A stretch of 64,000 bases of DNA from Sedimenticola selenatireducens DSM 17993 (GTDB lineage: Bacteria; Pseudomonadota; Gammaproteobacteria; Chromatiales; Chromatiaceae). Where the stretch lies: the NCBI RefSeq assembly GCF_000428045.1, contig NZ_ATZE01000002.1:134-64133 (forward strand), given 5' to 3'. Position 1 is the first letter of the stretch. Every line of letters starts with the position of its first letter. This document shows positions 34,280 to 43,120 of this stretch, piece by piece. The notes under the pieces were generated by a model, which saw only the letters and a program-made list of their open reading frames with translations, searched no databases and was not told the origin of the DNA. The translations under genes were made by a program, and so were the position numbers.

Positions 34280-35842
34280 GTGAGCCGGTCGAACCAGCAT
34301 GCGCAGCTGGTGGACGGCTTGCGGCAACCCGCCTGCTGGCCGGATGGTATAGGGCCGGATCGGGTGATCGAGACCCATATCTCCACTGTCCTGCTGGTGG
34401 GTGATTACGCCTACAAGATCAAGAAACCGCTGGATCTTGGCTTTCTCGACTTCTCAACCCTGGCGCGACGCCGTCATTTCTGCCAGGAGGAGATCCGCCT
34501 CAACGGACGGTTGGCCCCGGATGTCTATCTGGAGGTGATCCCGATCGGCGGTACGCCGGAAGCCCCGCAACCCTTTGCCAGCCCGGCCATTGAGTATGCC
34601 GTGCGCATGCGTCGTTTCGACCAAACCGGCCTGCTGTCTGAACACCTGGAGCTGGTCACCCCGTCGTTGGTGGACCGTCTGGCCGACCGGCTGGCGGGAT
34701 TTCATGCCGAGGTTGGCCGGGTGGATAGCAGGGCGACTTGGGGTGATCCCGAGGCGGTGCTGTTTCCCATGCTCGAGAATTTCGCCCAGATTCGTCCGTT
34801 AACGGAAGATACCCAGGCGCTGTCACTGCTGGAACGCATCGCCCGCTGGACCGAGGAGCGGGCGGGACAGCTTGCGCCGCTGTTGCGCAAACGCAAGGCC
34901 GGTGGATTCATCCGTGAGTGTCACGGTGACCTGCACCTGGGCAATATTGCCCTGGACGGGGATGCGCTGCTGATTTTCGACGGGATTGAGTTCAATCCTG
35001 CGCTGCGCTGGATTGATGTGATCAGTGAGCTGGCGTTTCTGCTGATGGATCTTGATCAGAAGGACTTGCAGCCACTGGCCCGGCGGCTACTCAACCGCTA
35101 TCTGGAGTTGAGTGGGGACTACGAGGCCCTGCCGTTGCTGGGCTTTTACCAGACCTATCGGGCCATGGTGCGGGCCAAGGTGACGGCAATACGTCTCGAC
35201 CAGCCGGATATCTCCCCGAAAATACAGGAGGAGTTGACTGCCGGGTTCAGCAGTTATCTGCAACTGGCTCTGCGTTATACCGGGGAGGGAGGGGGTGGCC
35301 TGATTATCACCCATGGCCTGTCAGGATCCGGCAAGAGTACCCAGACCATGAGCTGTATTGAACGGTTGCCGGCGGTGCGGGTTCGCTCGGACGTGGAACG
35401 CCGACGGCTGGCGGGCATCGAAGGCTCCCGGTCAAGTGGCTCGGCGCTGGGGGGCGGGATTTATGCAACGAATTTTTCGGCGCGTACTTATGAGTGTCTG
35501 CAGCATCTTGCCGAGGCGATAATCCAGTCGGGGCGGGTGGCGATTGTGGATGCCACCTTTCTGCGTCAGGCGGATCGGCAGCGCTTCAGGAAGCTGGCCG
35601 CGGATCTCGATGTGCCCTTTCTAATGCTCGATTTTCGGGTGGCGGAGGCGGTGCTGCGCCAGCGTATCCGGCAGCGTCAGCAGCAGGGGAGCGATCCCTC
35701 CGAGGCGACGCTCAATGTGCTTGAGCAGCAACTGGCGACCGCCGAGCCGTTGTCCGAGGATGAGTTGAAATACGTGGTGGCTGTCGAAAGTGACCACTTA
35801 CCTATGGACGAGATCCGGACGATCTTATGCGTGGTAGATTGA
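34280..35842 (+). CDS. Aminoglycoside-phosphotransferase-like domain fused to a P-loop kinase domain
   Basis: The 520-residue protein starts with GTG, with a GGAG site ten bases upstream. The N-terminal half (about 30-320) has a kinase-like fold with the catalytic segment ECHGDLHLGNIALDGDALLIFDGIEFNP. The C-terminal half (about 345-515) has Walker A THGLSGSGKSTQT and then RSDVERRRLAG, like small-molecule kinases. This fusion is widespread in proteobacteria. Despite database names, aminoglycoside resistance is not implied; a sugar or nucleoside kinase role is as likely. Confidence 0.88.
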   Translation: MSRSNQHAQLVDGLRQPACWPDGIGPDRVIETHISTVLLVGDYAYKIKKPLDLGFLDFSTLARRRHFCQEEIRLNGRLAPDVYLEVIPIGGTPEAPQPFASPAIEYAVRMRRFDQTGLLSEHLELVTPSLVDRLADRLAGFHAEVGRVDSRATWGDPEAVLFPMLENFAQIRPLTEDTQALSLLERIARWTEERAGQLAPLLRKRKAGGFIRECHGDLHLGNIALDGDALLIFDGIEFNPALRWIDVISELAFLLMDLDQKDLQPLARRLLNRYLELSGDYEALPLLGFYQTYRAMVRAKVTAIRLDQPDISPKIQEELTAGFSSYLQLALRYTGEGGGGLIITHGLSGSGKSTQTMSCIERLPAVRVRSDVERRRLAGIEGSRSSGSALGGGIYATNFSARTYECLQHLAEAIIQSGRVAIVDATFLRQADRQRFRKLAADLDVPFLMLDFRVAEAVLRQRIRQRQQQGSDPSEATLNVLEQQLATAEPLSEDELKYVVAVESDHLPMDEIRTILCVVD

Positions 35843-35899
35843 GTGTCGGATTACGCTGTCGCTAGTCCGAGCTACGTTTGATTCTAGCCATCCGCACCC

Positions 35900-35940
35900 T
35901 AGGTCGGGTTTGCCGAAGGCGTAACCCGACAAAACCCGCA
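35900..35940. repeat. REP-like palindrome, TAGGTCG family
   Basis: TAGGTCGGGTTTGCCGAAGG leads into CGTAACCCGACAAAACCCGC. It shares GCCGAAGGCGTAACCCGACA with the copy at 14466-14510. Confidence 0.65.
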
Positions 35941-35985
35941 TGGTTCTTCCGGTTTCGGTGGTGGCGACTTCATCCGGGCTGCCCG

Positions 35986-36342
35986 CTACAACAGTTCGGT
36001 ATCCTCATGCCGGTAGGGCGGGGCGCAGCAACAGAGGATCAGCAGATCATCATCTCCGCTGTTGCGGATGGCATGTGCCGTGCCGGGCGGAATCAGGACG
36101 CTGTCCCCCGCTTTTACCTCGAATTCCGCTGTTCCCAGTTGCATTACGCCGCACCCCGCGGTGATGTGGTAAATCTCCTCCGATCGAAGATGTCGATGCA
36201 AGTGAGTGGTTACTCCGGGTGGGACGATGGCTTCGGCCAGGCTCTGGTTTTTTACTGACTGCTGATCCGGGTGCAGCAGTTCGCGGATCAGCGAACCGTC
36301 CTTGGTGAGATAAGGTTCAATAGCCTTTTTTGAGATGATCAC
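35986..36342 (-). CDS. Cupin-domain protein
   Basis: The 118-residue single cupin has a full first motif with histidines ([25 protein letters not shown]) and a second ([19 protein letters not shown]), so metal binding is likely. It overlaps the dusA stop codon by four bases and should be translated from the same message. Its partner reaction is unknown; nothing ties it to tRNA modification except position. Confidence 0.88.
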   Translation of the reverse strand: MIISKKAIEPYLTKDGSLIRELLHPDQQSVKNQSLAEAIVPPGVTTHLHRHLRSEEIYHITAGCGVMQLGTAEFEVKAGDSVLIPPGTAHAIRNSGDDDLLILCCCAPPYRHEDTELL

Positions 36343-37307
36343 GCTTCCGGCACCCGTCTGGCGGCTTCGCGGATCACCTCGGGCGTGGCGCCTGCCCGAT
36401 GGGCGTTTTCACTGATGTGCCGGCGCCAGGCGCGGGCACGGGGTTGCCCCTGGAACAGCCCGAGGATGTGGCGGCTGATGCGGTTGACCGGTGCGCCTGC
36501 GGCATGGGCCTGCTCGGCGAACGGCATCAACTGTTCAATGATTTCATGGCGGCTGGGGATCGGGTGATCATCGCCATACAGGCGGCGATCGGCCTCCGCG
36601 AGTATCCAGGGATTCTGGTACGCCTCGCGCCCGATCATCACCCCGTCCACCTGCTGCAACTGCTCCTCGACCTGCTCCAGGTTGGCGATACCGCCGTTGA
36701 TGATGATCTCCAGTTGGGGGAAGTCTTGTTTGATTTGGTGCACCACATCGTAGCGGAGTGGCGGAATCTCCCGGTTCTCCTTCGGGCTGAGGCCGTTCAG
36801 CCACGCCTTGCGGGCGTGGATGATAAAGGTCTCGCAGCCGGCCTCGGCCACGGTGCCGACAAAACTGACCAGCGCGGCATAGCTGTCCAGTTCATCGATA
36901 CCGATGCGATGTTTGACCGTGACCGGCAGCCGGGTAGCTGCCCGCATGGCGGCAACGCCTTCCGCGACAACCTGGGGGGTGGCCATCAGGCAGGCGCCGA
37001 AACGCCCCGACTGTACCCGGTCTGACGGACAGCCGACATTCAGATTGACTTCGTCATAGCCCCACTGCTCGGCCAGTCGGGCGCAGGCCGCCAGCTCCTG
37101 TGGATCACTGCCACCCAATTGCAACGCCACCGGGTGTTCGGCAGGATCAAAATCGAGATGCCGGGGCTGGTCGCCATGCAGCAACGCACCCGTGGTCACC
37201 ATCTCGGTATAGAGCAGGGCATGTCGGGAGATCAGGCGCAGAAAGTAACGACAGTAGCGGTCGGTCCAGTCCAGCATCGGGGCAATGCAGAGGCGGCGGT
37301 CAATCAT
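36339..37307 (-). CDS. dusA: tRNA-dihydrouridine(20/20a) synthase DusA
   Basis: The 322-residue FMN enzyme reduces uridine 20/20a in the tRNA D-loop. The start [22 protein letters not shown], the active-site region [19 protein letters not shown], the VKHRIGID segment and the FMN-phosphate region [10 protein letters not shown] fit DusA rather than DusB or DusC. It stands upstream of a cupin gene. Confidence 0.95.
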   Translation of the reverse strand: MIDRRLCIAPMLDWTDRYCRYFLRLISRHALLYTEMVTTGALLHGDQPRHLDFDPAEHPVALQLGGSDPQELAACARLAEQWGYDEVNLNVGCPSDRVQSGRFGACLMATPQVVAEGVAAMRAATRLPVTVKHRIGIDELDSYAALVSFVGTVAEAGCETFIIHARKAWLNGLSPKENREIPPLRYDVVHQIKQDFPQLEIIINGGIANLEQVEEQLQQVDGVMIGREAYQNPWILAEADRRLYGDDHPIPSRHEIIEQLMPFAEQAHAAGAPVNRISRHILGLFQGQPRARAWRRHISENAHRAGATPEVIREAARRVPEA

Positions 37308-37494
37308 CGGTAGTGGCGTTCTGGTCGTAGAGTGTGAAATTGTATCCGTTTACCGCCGCTTTACCAATCCAGCAGAGGACCTTCTCCCCCGGGCCGTCTG
37401 AGCGGAATACCCGATCTCGGCAGCCTTGTGCCACTGGCTCGGTGATGGGGCTGCGTGAATGAAGCCGGGTGGAGATTAAGCTACCCTGTCCCAA
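37300..37494 (-). CDS. Possible small protein upstream of dusA
   Basis: The 64-residue frame ends inside the first codons of dusA (eight-base overlap). Its second half, [20 protein letters not shown], continuing into [13 protein letters not shown], has codon use like real genes. No ribosome site or family was recognised. It may be a small coupled gene or a relic. The rest of the gap to 37653 shows nothing. Confidence 0.35.
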   Translation of the reverse strand: MGQGSLISTRLHSRSPITEPVAQGCRDRVFRSDGPGEKVLCWIGKAAVNGYNFTLYDQNATTDD

Positions 37495-37653
37495 GGGTGT
37501 CGCCCGTCGTATACTGCGATCTCCATGGGCATGGTTCCATTCATCATGCTACAACCGATCGGACAGAGACAGTGCTGCTCTTCCGCGAGTCGGTCACCTG
37601 CCCACCGCCGATGGCCTATGATTTGAGTTTAATTGAGTCCAGGAGTCGTCAAC

Positions 37654-38151
37654 ATGCTACCCGAAGTCAACACCATCCTTTATGCCAGTGATATGGGGCA
37701 AAACATGCGGCCTGCCTTCCGTTTTGCGGTCAGCCTGGCGATCAAGTACCACTCAAAGATTGTCATGATTCATGCATTGGAGCCGATGGGCAGTACCAGT
37801 CGGGCAATGATGGAAAATTATCTTGATGCCGACCAGCGCCGGCGCCTGCAACAAGAGGGTTATGAGTATGTCAGGCAGGATATGAAAAAACGCCTGGCCG
37901 ATTTTTTCGAGGATGAACGTGCTGCGATAGCGGGCGAGAGCGGATCGCCCGAGGTGGAGGTTGTTGTCGTGACCGGCCAGCCGGCGCAGGTGATTGTGGA
38001 GGAGGCGCAGAAACGTGATGCCGGGCTGATCGTAATGGGGGTCCATACGGATCATTCCTTTGGTCACAAGCTGATGGGCTCCACGACACGCAAGGTCATC
38101 CACAACAGCTCCATTCCGGTAATGGTCGTACCGGTCTCCCCTGGGGGGTGA
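37654..38151 (+). CDS. Universal stress protein (UspA family)
   Basis: The 165-residue protein has the Usp fold. The opening is EVNTILYASDMGQNMRPAFR, and the nucleotide-binding end GLIVMGVHTDHSFGHKLMGS is followed by TTRKVIHNSSIPVMVV. The GxxxxxxxxGxxT-type spacing suggests the ATP-binding subclass. The ATG at 37654 has an AGGAG ribosome site eight bases upstream. It is a single gene. Confidence 0.93.
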   Translation: MLPEVNTILYASDMGQNMRPAFRFAVSLAIKYHSKIVMIHALEPMGSTSRAMMENYLDADQRRRLQQEGYEYVRQDMKKRLADFFEDERAAIAGESGSPEVEVVVVTGQPAQVIVEEAQKRDAGLIVMGVHTDHSFGHKLMGSTTRKVIHNSSIPVMVVPVSPGG

Positions 38152-38298
38152 GGATGCAGACCCCGTGTCGGTGAGGCACGAACCGCATTAATCCCGAGCC
38201 CCCGGAATCGTGGGTGTTTCAGGACGGTATCCTGCAGCTTTCGTGCTCCACCCGATTTCACGAATAACGGGTCAGGTGGCGCAGTTCCGGTCAGATAC

Positions 38299-38598
38299 CT
38301 AGATGTCCTGGGCGCCAATCCAGACTGAACCATCCTCTTCGAAGGACTCGTTCTCGATCAGCTTGCGCGCCGCCTCCTGTATCGTCAGCCGGTGCGTAGT
38401 GACGGCCTGCATCGGTTCTTCCGGGGATGCGCCGAATCTTTCCCGCAGCAAGGTCAGCGGAATCCGGCATAGCACACGCTTTTTGTTTACGTCCGCCGCG
38501 ACGGTCGCCACTTTGGTCTTTGCGTTCCAGCATTCAAGCCTGGGAAATGAGATCACGGTTTCTCCCGGGGAGGTTGTTTGATAGCGGGTCAATTGCAT
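38299..38598 (-). CDS. DUF1488 family protein
   Basis: The 99-residue protein shows the DUF1488 arrangement: SFPRLECWNAKTKVATVAADVNKKRVLCRIPLTLLRERFGA, then a helical C-terminus ending in a conserved acidic stretch (ENESFEEDGSVWIGAQDI). The family is small, cytosolic and uncharacterised. It is followed by no recognisable partner. Confidence 0.75.
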   Translation of the reverse strand: MQLTRYQTTSPGETVISFPRLECWNAKTKVATVAADVNKKRVLCRIPLTLLRERFGASPEEPMQAVTTHRLTIQEAARKLIENESFEEDGSVWIGAQDI

Positions 38599-38697
38599 GG
38601 CAAATCCTGATGGTTGATGGCATGTTCGATTTCAGCCGGTGGTACAGGTGTGCTGAACATCACCTGTTCCGGGCCGGCAAGGTCAGGATATGAAAAG

Positions 38698-38826
38698 CTA
38701 ACGGCTCCGGTCATTACTCAAAAAGGGCTGGGTGTCTTTTTTGGACTTCTTCGCTGCGCGTTTCTCCTGCAATGACATGGCTGGTTTTTTCTTTGCTTCC
38801 TTGTTGCCGTGGTGAGTCTTGCTCAT
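38698..38826 (-). CDS. 42-residue lysine-rich basic peptide
   Basis: The ATG at 38826 has an AGGAAG ribosome site. The product opens MSKTHHGNKEAKKKPAMSLQ and continues with EKRAAKKSKKDTQPF. The pattern HHGNKEAKK ... EKRAAKK resembles a short conserved basic protein seen in many gammaproteobacteria (from memory). It may bind nucleic acid or ribosomes. It was too short to be listed automatically. Confidence 0.65.
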   Translation of the reverse strand: MSKTHHGNKEAKKKPAMSLQEKRAAKKSKKDTQPFLSNDRSR

Positions 38827-39012
38827 GGGTAAATCTTCCTGAATTGAGTAATTTGGACCTGTCAGGTGGTGATGCGAGTTGACAGAGTTGGCAAGCCGAA
38901 TGCTACTGCCGACCGTGCGCAGTAGCCTTCATGATGGAAGGCGACAGGGGGTGCCTTTATTCCCAAGGTAGGTCGGTCGATCGATTGGTTATGAAAAAAG
39001 ACGGACTTGTAG

Positions 39013-39216
39013 CTAAATATAGTCCAATTCGCATCCAATTGTGGGTTTATTTTCCGCTTCGGGGATATTGTTCCTGAGTGCTGTCATGAAGTTGTCTGTG
39101 GACGTGACTCCAATAACCTGCGTGTGGCGGCGTGGCAGATCGCTCCCCAGCGCGGGTGTTTGATGGGTGTCGATGGAGGGGAATGAACTGATGACGAAAA
39201 AGCGCTGCTGTCTCAT
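39013..39216 (-). CDS. Small hypothetical protein starting in a palindrome
   Basis: The 67-residue frame opens MRQQRFFVISSFPSIDTHQT and ends KPTIGCELDYI. Its ATG and a GGAG site are part of one arm of a 16-bp perfect inverted repeat, so translation could be controlled by the hairpin. I recognise no family. Confidence 0.45.
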   Translation of the reverse strand: MRQQRFFVISSFPSIDTHQTPALGSDLPRRHTQVIGVTSTDNFMTALRNNIPEAENKPTIGCELDYI

Positions 39217-39250
39217 TTACTCTCTCTCCTGGACGGAGAGAGAGTAAATG
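39214..39250. repeat. 37-bp perfect palindrome with an ATG at each end
   Basis: CATTTACTCTCTCTCC (39214-39229) is exactly inverted as GGAGAGAGAGTAAATG (39235-39250) around TGGAC. Each arm therefore carries a GGAG ribosome site and an ATG on opposite strands. The leftward ATG opens the 67-residue frame; the rightward ATG opens only ten codons. A 16-bp perfect stem is too long to be chance. Confidence 0.85.
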
Positions 39251-39292
39251 ATCGAATTGCCGACCGATCCGGCTTTTTAGCCAGTGGAGTAT

Positions 39293-39661
39293 TTACACCA
39301 GTCCCCGTTTGATCATCCAGCCGAGGTCGCAGCCGGCGAAGATATGCAGGTGATAATGCGGCACTTCCTGGTGTGCGTCGGCCCCGGTATTGGCCAGAAT
39401 ACGATAACCACCCGGCTGCAGTTCCAGCATCTGGGTTACTTTTTGGGCTGCGCGATAGAAGCCGGCCATGGCCTCGGCCGGGGCGGTCTGGGAGAAATCA
39501 TCAAAAGAGATGTACTCGCCCTTGGGGATGACCAGCACATGGACCGGGGCCTGGGGTGCGATATCGTGGAACGCCAGGGCGTATTCGTCCTCATAGACCT
39601 TGTTGCAGGGGATTTCGCCCCGCAAAATTCGCGCAAAAATGTTGTTGGGATCGTAGGACAT
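39293..39661 (-). CDS. hinT: HIT-family hydrolase (HinT-like)
   Basis: The 122-residue histidine-triad protein opens NIFARILRGEIPCNKVYEDE, shows HVLVIPKGEYISFDDFSQ, and has the triad PHYHLHIFAGCDLGW. HinT hydrolyses purine nucleoside phosphoramidates in the cytosol. It stands alone. Confidence 0.94.
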   Translation of the reverse strand: MSYDPNNIFARILRGEIPCNKVYEDEYALAFHDIAPQAPVHVLVIPKGEYISFDDFSQTAPAEAMAGFYRAAQKVTQMLELQPGGYRILANTGADAHQEVPHYHLHIFAGCDLGWMIKRGLV

Positions 39662-39808
39662 GGTGTAACTCCGGTTTAATGTGATTGTGCGGAGCAGCCT
39701 CCGCCATAACCGGGCAGTTTATCCTAACGGTGTGCTGGATGTTAGTGGTGGGTGGTGTATCCAGGGAGTGATCCCGTAAACCATATCAATAGATATTCAG
39801 GGCGGGGC

Positions 39809-39841
39809 TAAAAAAACCGGCCAGCCTCGCGGCTGGCCGGT
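39809..39841 (-). terminator. Strong Rho-independent terminator
   Basis: On the minus strand CCGGCCAGCC-GCGA-GGCTGGCCGG is followed by T7. It lies 44 bases after the stop codon of the small periplasmic protein gene and should end that transcript before hinT. Confidence 0.9.
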
Positions 39842-39884
39842 CGTGGCGAGTTAATGGGATAACCCGCAACAGAGAAGGGTGTTA

Positions 39885-40106
39885 TCAGTCGTTCTTCTCT
39901 TCTTTCTTCTCGGCACCCTCTTCTTTGAGGGATTCGACACACTCCTTGAGATAGTCAGCCATCTCTGCGGCGGGCACGCCATCTTCTTTGGCGAAGGTGC
40001 GGCAGCGCTCTTCGAGGCTTTCCTGCGACTCTTCAGCAAAGACGGCGCCGGTGGCACCAAAGGCAAGCAGCAGCATTAACAAGCTGTACAACGAAGCTCT
40101 TTTCAT
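39885..40106 (-). CDS. Small exported charged protein
   Basis: The 73-residue protein has a Sec signal (MKRASLYSLLMLLLAFGATGAVFA). A short helical mature part has two cysteines (ERCRTFAKEDGVPAAEMADY, LKECVESL) and a lysine/glutamate-rich tail. The ATG at 40106 has a GAGGAA ribosome site. The two cysteines could form a helical-hairpin disulfide. It is a monocistronic gene with its own strong terminator. The function is unknown. Confidence 0.75.
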   Translation of the reverse strand: MKRASLYSLLMLLLAFGATGAVFAEESQESLEERCRTFAKEDGVPAAEMADYLKECVESLKEEGAEKKEEKND

Positions 40107-40299
40107 ACACAAATTTCCTCAGTGTGCAAAGATCACGGTCAGTTGCCGGAGGTTTTGGATTCAGTCAGGCAAGTGACAAAATAGCGTCCCGGATCATCGG
40201 CTGGCCGAATGTCCGGCGCTATTTATAAGGGATAGCAGGATCCCTTTCGAGAGAATATTTATTGTCGATACGATTGCCAAAATTGATCGTCGGGAAGAT

Positions 40300-40330
40300 G
40301 TCGGTTGCACGCGGATATCGTGCAACCGAC
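40300..40330. repeat. 12-bp perfect inverted repeat downstream of gltA
   Basis: GTCGGTTGCACG and CGTGCAACCGAC flank CGGATAT. A second small hairpin, CCACTA/TAGTGG, follows at 40332-40346, next to the gltA stop. Without a T-run it is not a classical terminator; it may protect the gltA message end or be a protein-binding site. Confidence 0.6.
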
Positions 40331-40353
40331 GCCACTATTTTAGTGGTAATTGC

Positions 40354-41646
40354 TTACCAGCCCCGTTTTGCACGAACAGTATAGGCGCTCTGTTTGTTGC
40401 CGATATAGACCTGGCGAGGCCGCCAGATCTTGCCGTCGGCCTGGCGCTTCTGCTCGTACCAGTGGGCGATCCAGCCGGGTAGCCTGCCGATGGCGAAAAT
40501 GACGGTGAACATATTGGTCGGTATGCCGATGGCGCGCAGGATGATGCCACTGTAGAAATCCACATTCGGGTAAAGTTTTCTGTCAATAAAATAGCTGTCC
40601 TTGAGGGCGATCTCCTCCAGTTTGCGGGCGATACTCAGCAGCGGATCTTTTTTACCCATCCGTTCCAGCAGTTTTTCACTCACCTCACGCAGAATGGTGG
40701 CGCGTGGATCGAAGTTTCGGTAGACACGGTGACCGAAACCCATCAGGCGCACCGGGCTGTCCTTGTCCTTGGCCAGTGCCACATACTCTTCCGCGGTCAT
40801 ATTGCCGTTATGGATCGCCTCCAGCATTTCGATCACTGCCATATTGGCACCGCCGTGCAATGGCCCCCACAGGGCACTGACGCCGGCCGCGCAGGAGGCG
40901 AACAGGTTGGCGCCGCTGGAACCGACCATGCGTACCGTGGAGGTGCTGCAGTTCTGCTCGTGGTCGGCGTGCAGGATTAACACCATGTTCAGAGCGGACA
41001 GGACATCATCATCAATGGTGTACTGTCGATAAGGCTCGGAGAACATCATATGCAGGAAGTTGGACACGTAAGGCAGCGACGGGTCGGGGTAGTTGTACGG
41101 CAGGCCACGTGAGCGCCGGTAGGCATAGGCGGCCAGGGTGCGTACCTTGCTGATCAGCCGGGCCGCCGCCCGCTCCACCTGGGTGGCATCCTCCAGTTCC
41201 AGGAATTCGGGATGGAAACAGGAGAGGGTGGAGATCATTGCGGAGAGCACAGCCATCGGCGGTGCCGAGCGGGGGAACCCGGCAAAGTGGTGCTTCATAT
41301 CCTCATCCAGGTTGGCGTTATTGGTGAGGCTGGTGCTGAAGCGTTCGTATTGTGCCTTGTTCGGCAATTCACCGAAGATCAGCATGAGGGCGACTTCGAC
41401 GAAGTTGGGGTGGTGCTCAAGCGCATCGAGTGAAATACCACGATAACGCAGAATGCCCTTTTCGCCGTCAATAAAGGTCACTTCACTCTCGCAGCTACCG
41501 GTGTTTCCCAATCCGGGATCGAAGGTGATCAGTCCGCTCTGGTTACGCAGATTGCGGATATCGATGGCATTGTCACCCTCGGTACCATAGATCAGCGGCA
41601 GTTCGTACTCCGCACCTTGATAGATCAGTTTTGCAGTTTCAGACAT
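40354..41646 (-). CDS. gltA: Citrate synthase
   Basis: The 430-residue type II (hexameric, NADH-sensitive) citrate synthase condenses acetyl-CoA and oxaloacetate. Visible signatures are ILRYRGISLD, the catalytic LHADHEQNCSTSTVR, GPLHGGANMAVIEML, MGFGHRVYRNFDPRA and the final ARPRQVYIG-like segment (WRPRQVYIGNKQ). The ATG at 41646 (MSETAKL) has a GGGAG ribosome site. A strongly AT-rich divergent promoter region lies at about 41750-41830. Confidence 0.97.
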   Translation of the reverse strand: MSETAKLIYQGAEYELPLIYGTEGDNAIDIRNLRNQSGLITFDPGLGNTGSCESEVTFIDGEKGILRYRGISLDALEHHPNFVEVALMLIFGELPNKAQYERFSTSLTNNANLDEDMKHHFAGFPRSAPPMAVLSAMISTLSCFHPEFLELEDATQVERAAARLISKVRTLAAYAYRRSRGLPYNYPDPSLPYVSNFLHMMFSEPYRQYTIDDDVLSALNMVLILHADHEQNCSTSTVRMVGSSGANLFASCAAGVSALWGPLHGGANMAVIEMLEAIHNGNMTAEEYVALAKDKDSPVRLMGFGHRVYRNFDPRATILREVSEKLLERMGKKDPLLSIARKLEEIALKDSYFIDRKLYPNVDFYSGIILRAIGIPTNMFTVIFAIGRLPGWIAHWYEQKRQADGKIWRPRQVYIGNKQSAYTVRAKRGW

Positions 41647-41878
41647 GGTAACTCCCAGGGGGAATAAGGGGTGGATCGGCTGGGTTACGGCGGCGATGGG
41701 AAACCGCACCGTGGTCCGCTTATGTTGAGGCTATAGCGGGCTGTCAGGAAGTGTTTCACCACAAAACTTTTTATCCGAATTGACAAAAAATATTTGTTTT
41801 TAAAAACACCCGGTTTGGTTTAAATCTCTGCGTCAGATGCCCGGTGGGCGTTCTTCATTAAATCAGGAGATTACCGTT

Positions 41879-42052
41879 GTGAGTAAAAGGTTGCGGAATG
41901 AGTTCGTTGACGAGTTCGATGAGCCGGGTTATCGGCCATTTAGCCGGAACCGCAATAGCCGGGGAAGAAACCGCTTCGCTGATGATGAGGCGCCACGCAG
42001 CCGGAGCAGGAATCGCGCCAGACAGGAGCGGCGCGGTTACGACGATTACTGA
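41879..42052 (+). CDS. 57-residue arginine-rich small protein
   Basis: A GTG start has an AGGAG ribosome site nine bases upstream. The product opens MSKRLRNEFVDEFDEPGYRP and continues with arginine/serine-rich low complexity (FSRNRNSRGRNRFADDEAPR, SRSRNRARQERRGYDDY). It looks intrinsically disordered and may bind nucleic acid. It is divergent from gltA. I recognise no family. Confidence 0.55.
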   Translation: MSKRLRNEFVDEFDEPGYRPFSRNRNSRGRNRFADDEAPRSRSRNRARQERRGYDDY

Positions 42053-42331
42053 CAGCCTTCGGGCGGGGTGGTGCCCTTCCCGGGCATCACTCATCGCTGG
42101 ACCGGACCGGTCCCCTTTCAAGTCGATCAATCCAGACTGGCCAAAATATCCATGACATAGGATATCTCTCTTGCTATAGCCGCGCCCGTGCACTCTAATA
42201 ACCCGGGTATTGCTTTGATAAGCCGGCTGTATGCGGTGCATTATTCAATAGTAACAACAGATCGCACCTGCTACCTGATAGGGATGACCCCCTTCAGGTA
42301 GCGACTTAATTGTAATGACCGGGATAGTCTC

Positions 42332-43120
42332 ATGTTGCAATCGACCACCACCGTTCGTTCCCTTCTTATCGGGCAAGGCATTGAGCTGCGGCGCCTCAGC
42401 CAGGTAAAAATCCTCTCGCGTGACCCCACTACCATCGAGGTGGAGGAGGGGGGGTATGCCGTACTGTTCCGCTTTGGTGTAGTGGTGCTGTTCAACGTAT
42501 CCGCGCTGGCCGAGGCCTCCTTTCTGCAGTTGCTGCGTGATTTTGTGCTGGAGCCTTTAGACAGCCTGACGATTGAGTCCCTGGATATCGAAGTAATCCC
42601 GGATGCCGCCGAACGGCTTGAAGAGGGTAAGCTGATTCTGCCGGTGGCCGAACTGCCCCTGTTGCAGGTGGTGGCGGATATCCTGGCCAAGAGCCTGGTG
42701 CTGGATGACTACGAGAAGCGCGCGGCCGGGGCGTTCGACCGGATTGAGCCGCTGGCCGAACGCATGCAGTCCGGCGGGCGCCTGCCCCGGCAGGTCAACG
42801 AACTGCTCGGTCATATCGGCGAGATACTGCAGATCCAGCATCGCATGGTGGGGCGTGCCCAGGTTGGAGAAAAGCCCGATATCCTGTGGGATCATCCGGA
42901 GCTGGAACGTATCTGGAAACGCCTGGAAAACGAGTACGAGATCGGTGAACGACAGATCGCCCTGGAACGCAAGCTGGACCTGATCAGCAATACCGCGGAG
43001 ACCCTGCTCGGGCTGTTGCAGGATCGTCGTACCCTGCGCGTTGAATGGTATATCGTCATCCTCATTGTGATTGAAATTGTGCTGACCCTGTATGAGCTGT
43101 TTTTCAGGCACGTACAATGA
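42332..43120 (+). CDS. RMD1/DUF155 family protein
   Basis: The 262-residue protein has the DUF155 core (EVEEGGYAVLFRFGVVVLFN ... AKSLVLDDYEKR) and a C-terminal membrane helix (EWYIVILIVIEIVLTLYELFF). Yeast RMD1 and its mitochondrial relative RMND1 belong here; bacterial members are uncharacterised. The stop codon overlaps the start of the next gene (ATGA), so the two are coupled. It is the first gene of a three-gene operon with GNAT-peptidase and ATP-grasp proteins. Confidence 0.88.
   Translation: MLQSTTTVRSLLIGQGIELRRLSQVKILSRDPTTIEVEEGGYAVLFRFGVVVLFNVSALAEASFLQLLRDFVLEPLDSLTIESLDIEVIPDAAERLEEGKLILPVAELPLLQVVADILAKSLVLDDYEKRAAGAFDRIEPLAERMQSGGRLPRQVNELLGHIGEILQIQHRMVGRAQVGEKPDILWDHPELERIWKRLENEYEIGERQIALERKLDLISNTAETLLGLLQDRRTLRVEWYIVILIVIEIVLTLYELFFRHVQ

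Larger units (their letters stand above)
38827..39292. other. Sparse stretch with a doubtful small gene and a large palindrome
   Basis: Only the small minus-strand frame at 39013-39216 and the 37-bp palindrome at 39214-39250 are noted. The remainder shows no coding or structural signal I can support. Confidence 0.5.

Noticed and set aside
34280-35842. Aminoglycoside-resistance gene
   Set aside because: The kinase-like domain is fused to a P-loop domain in a widespread housekeeping-type architecture, and there is no resistance context.
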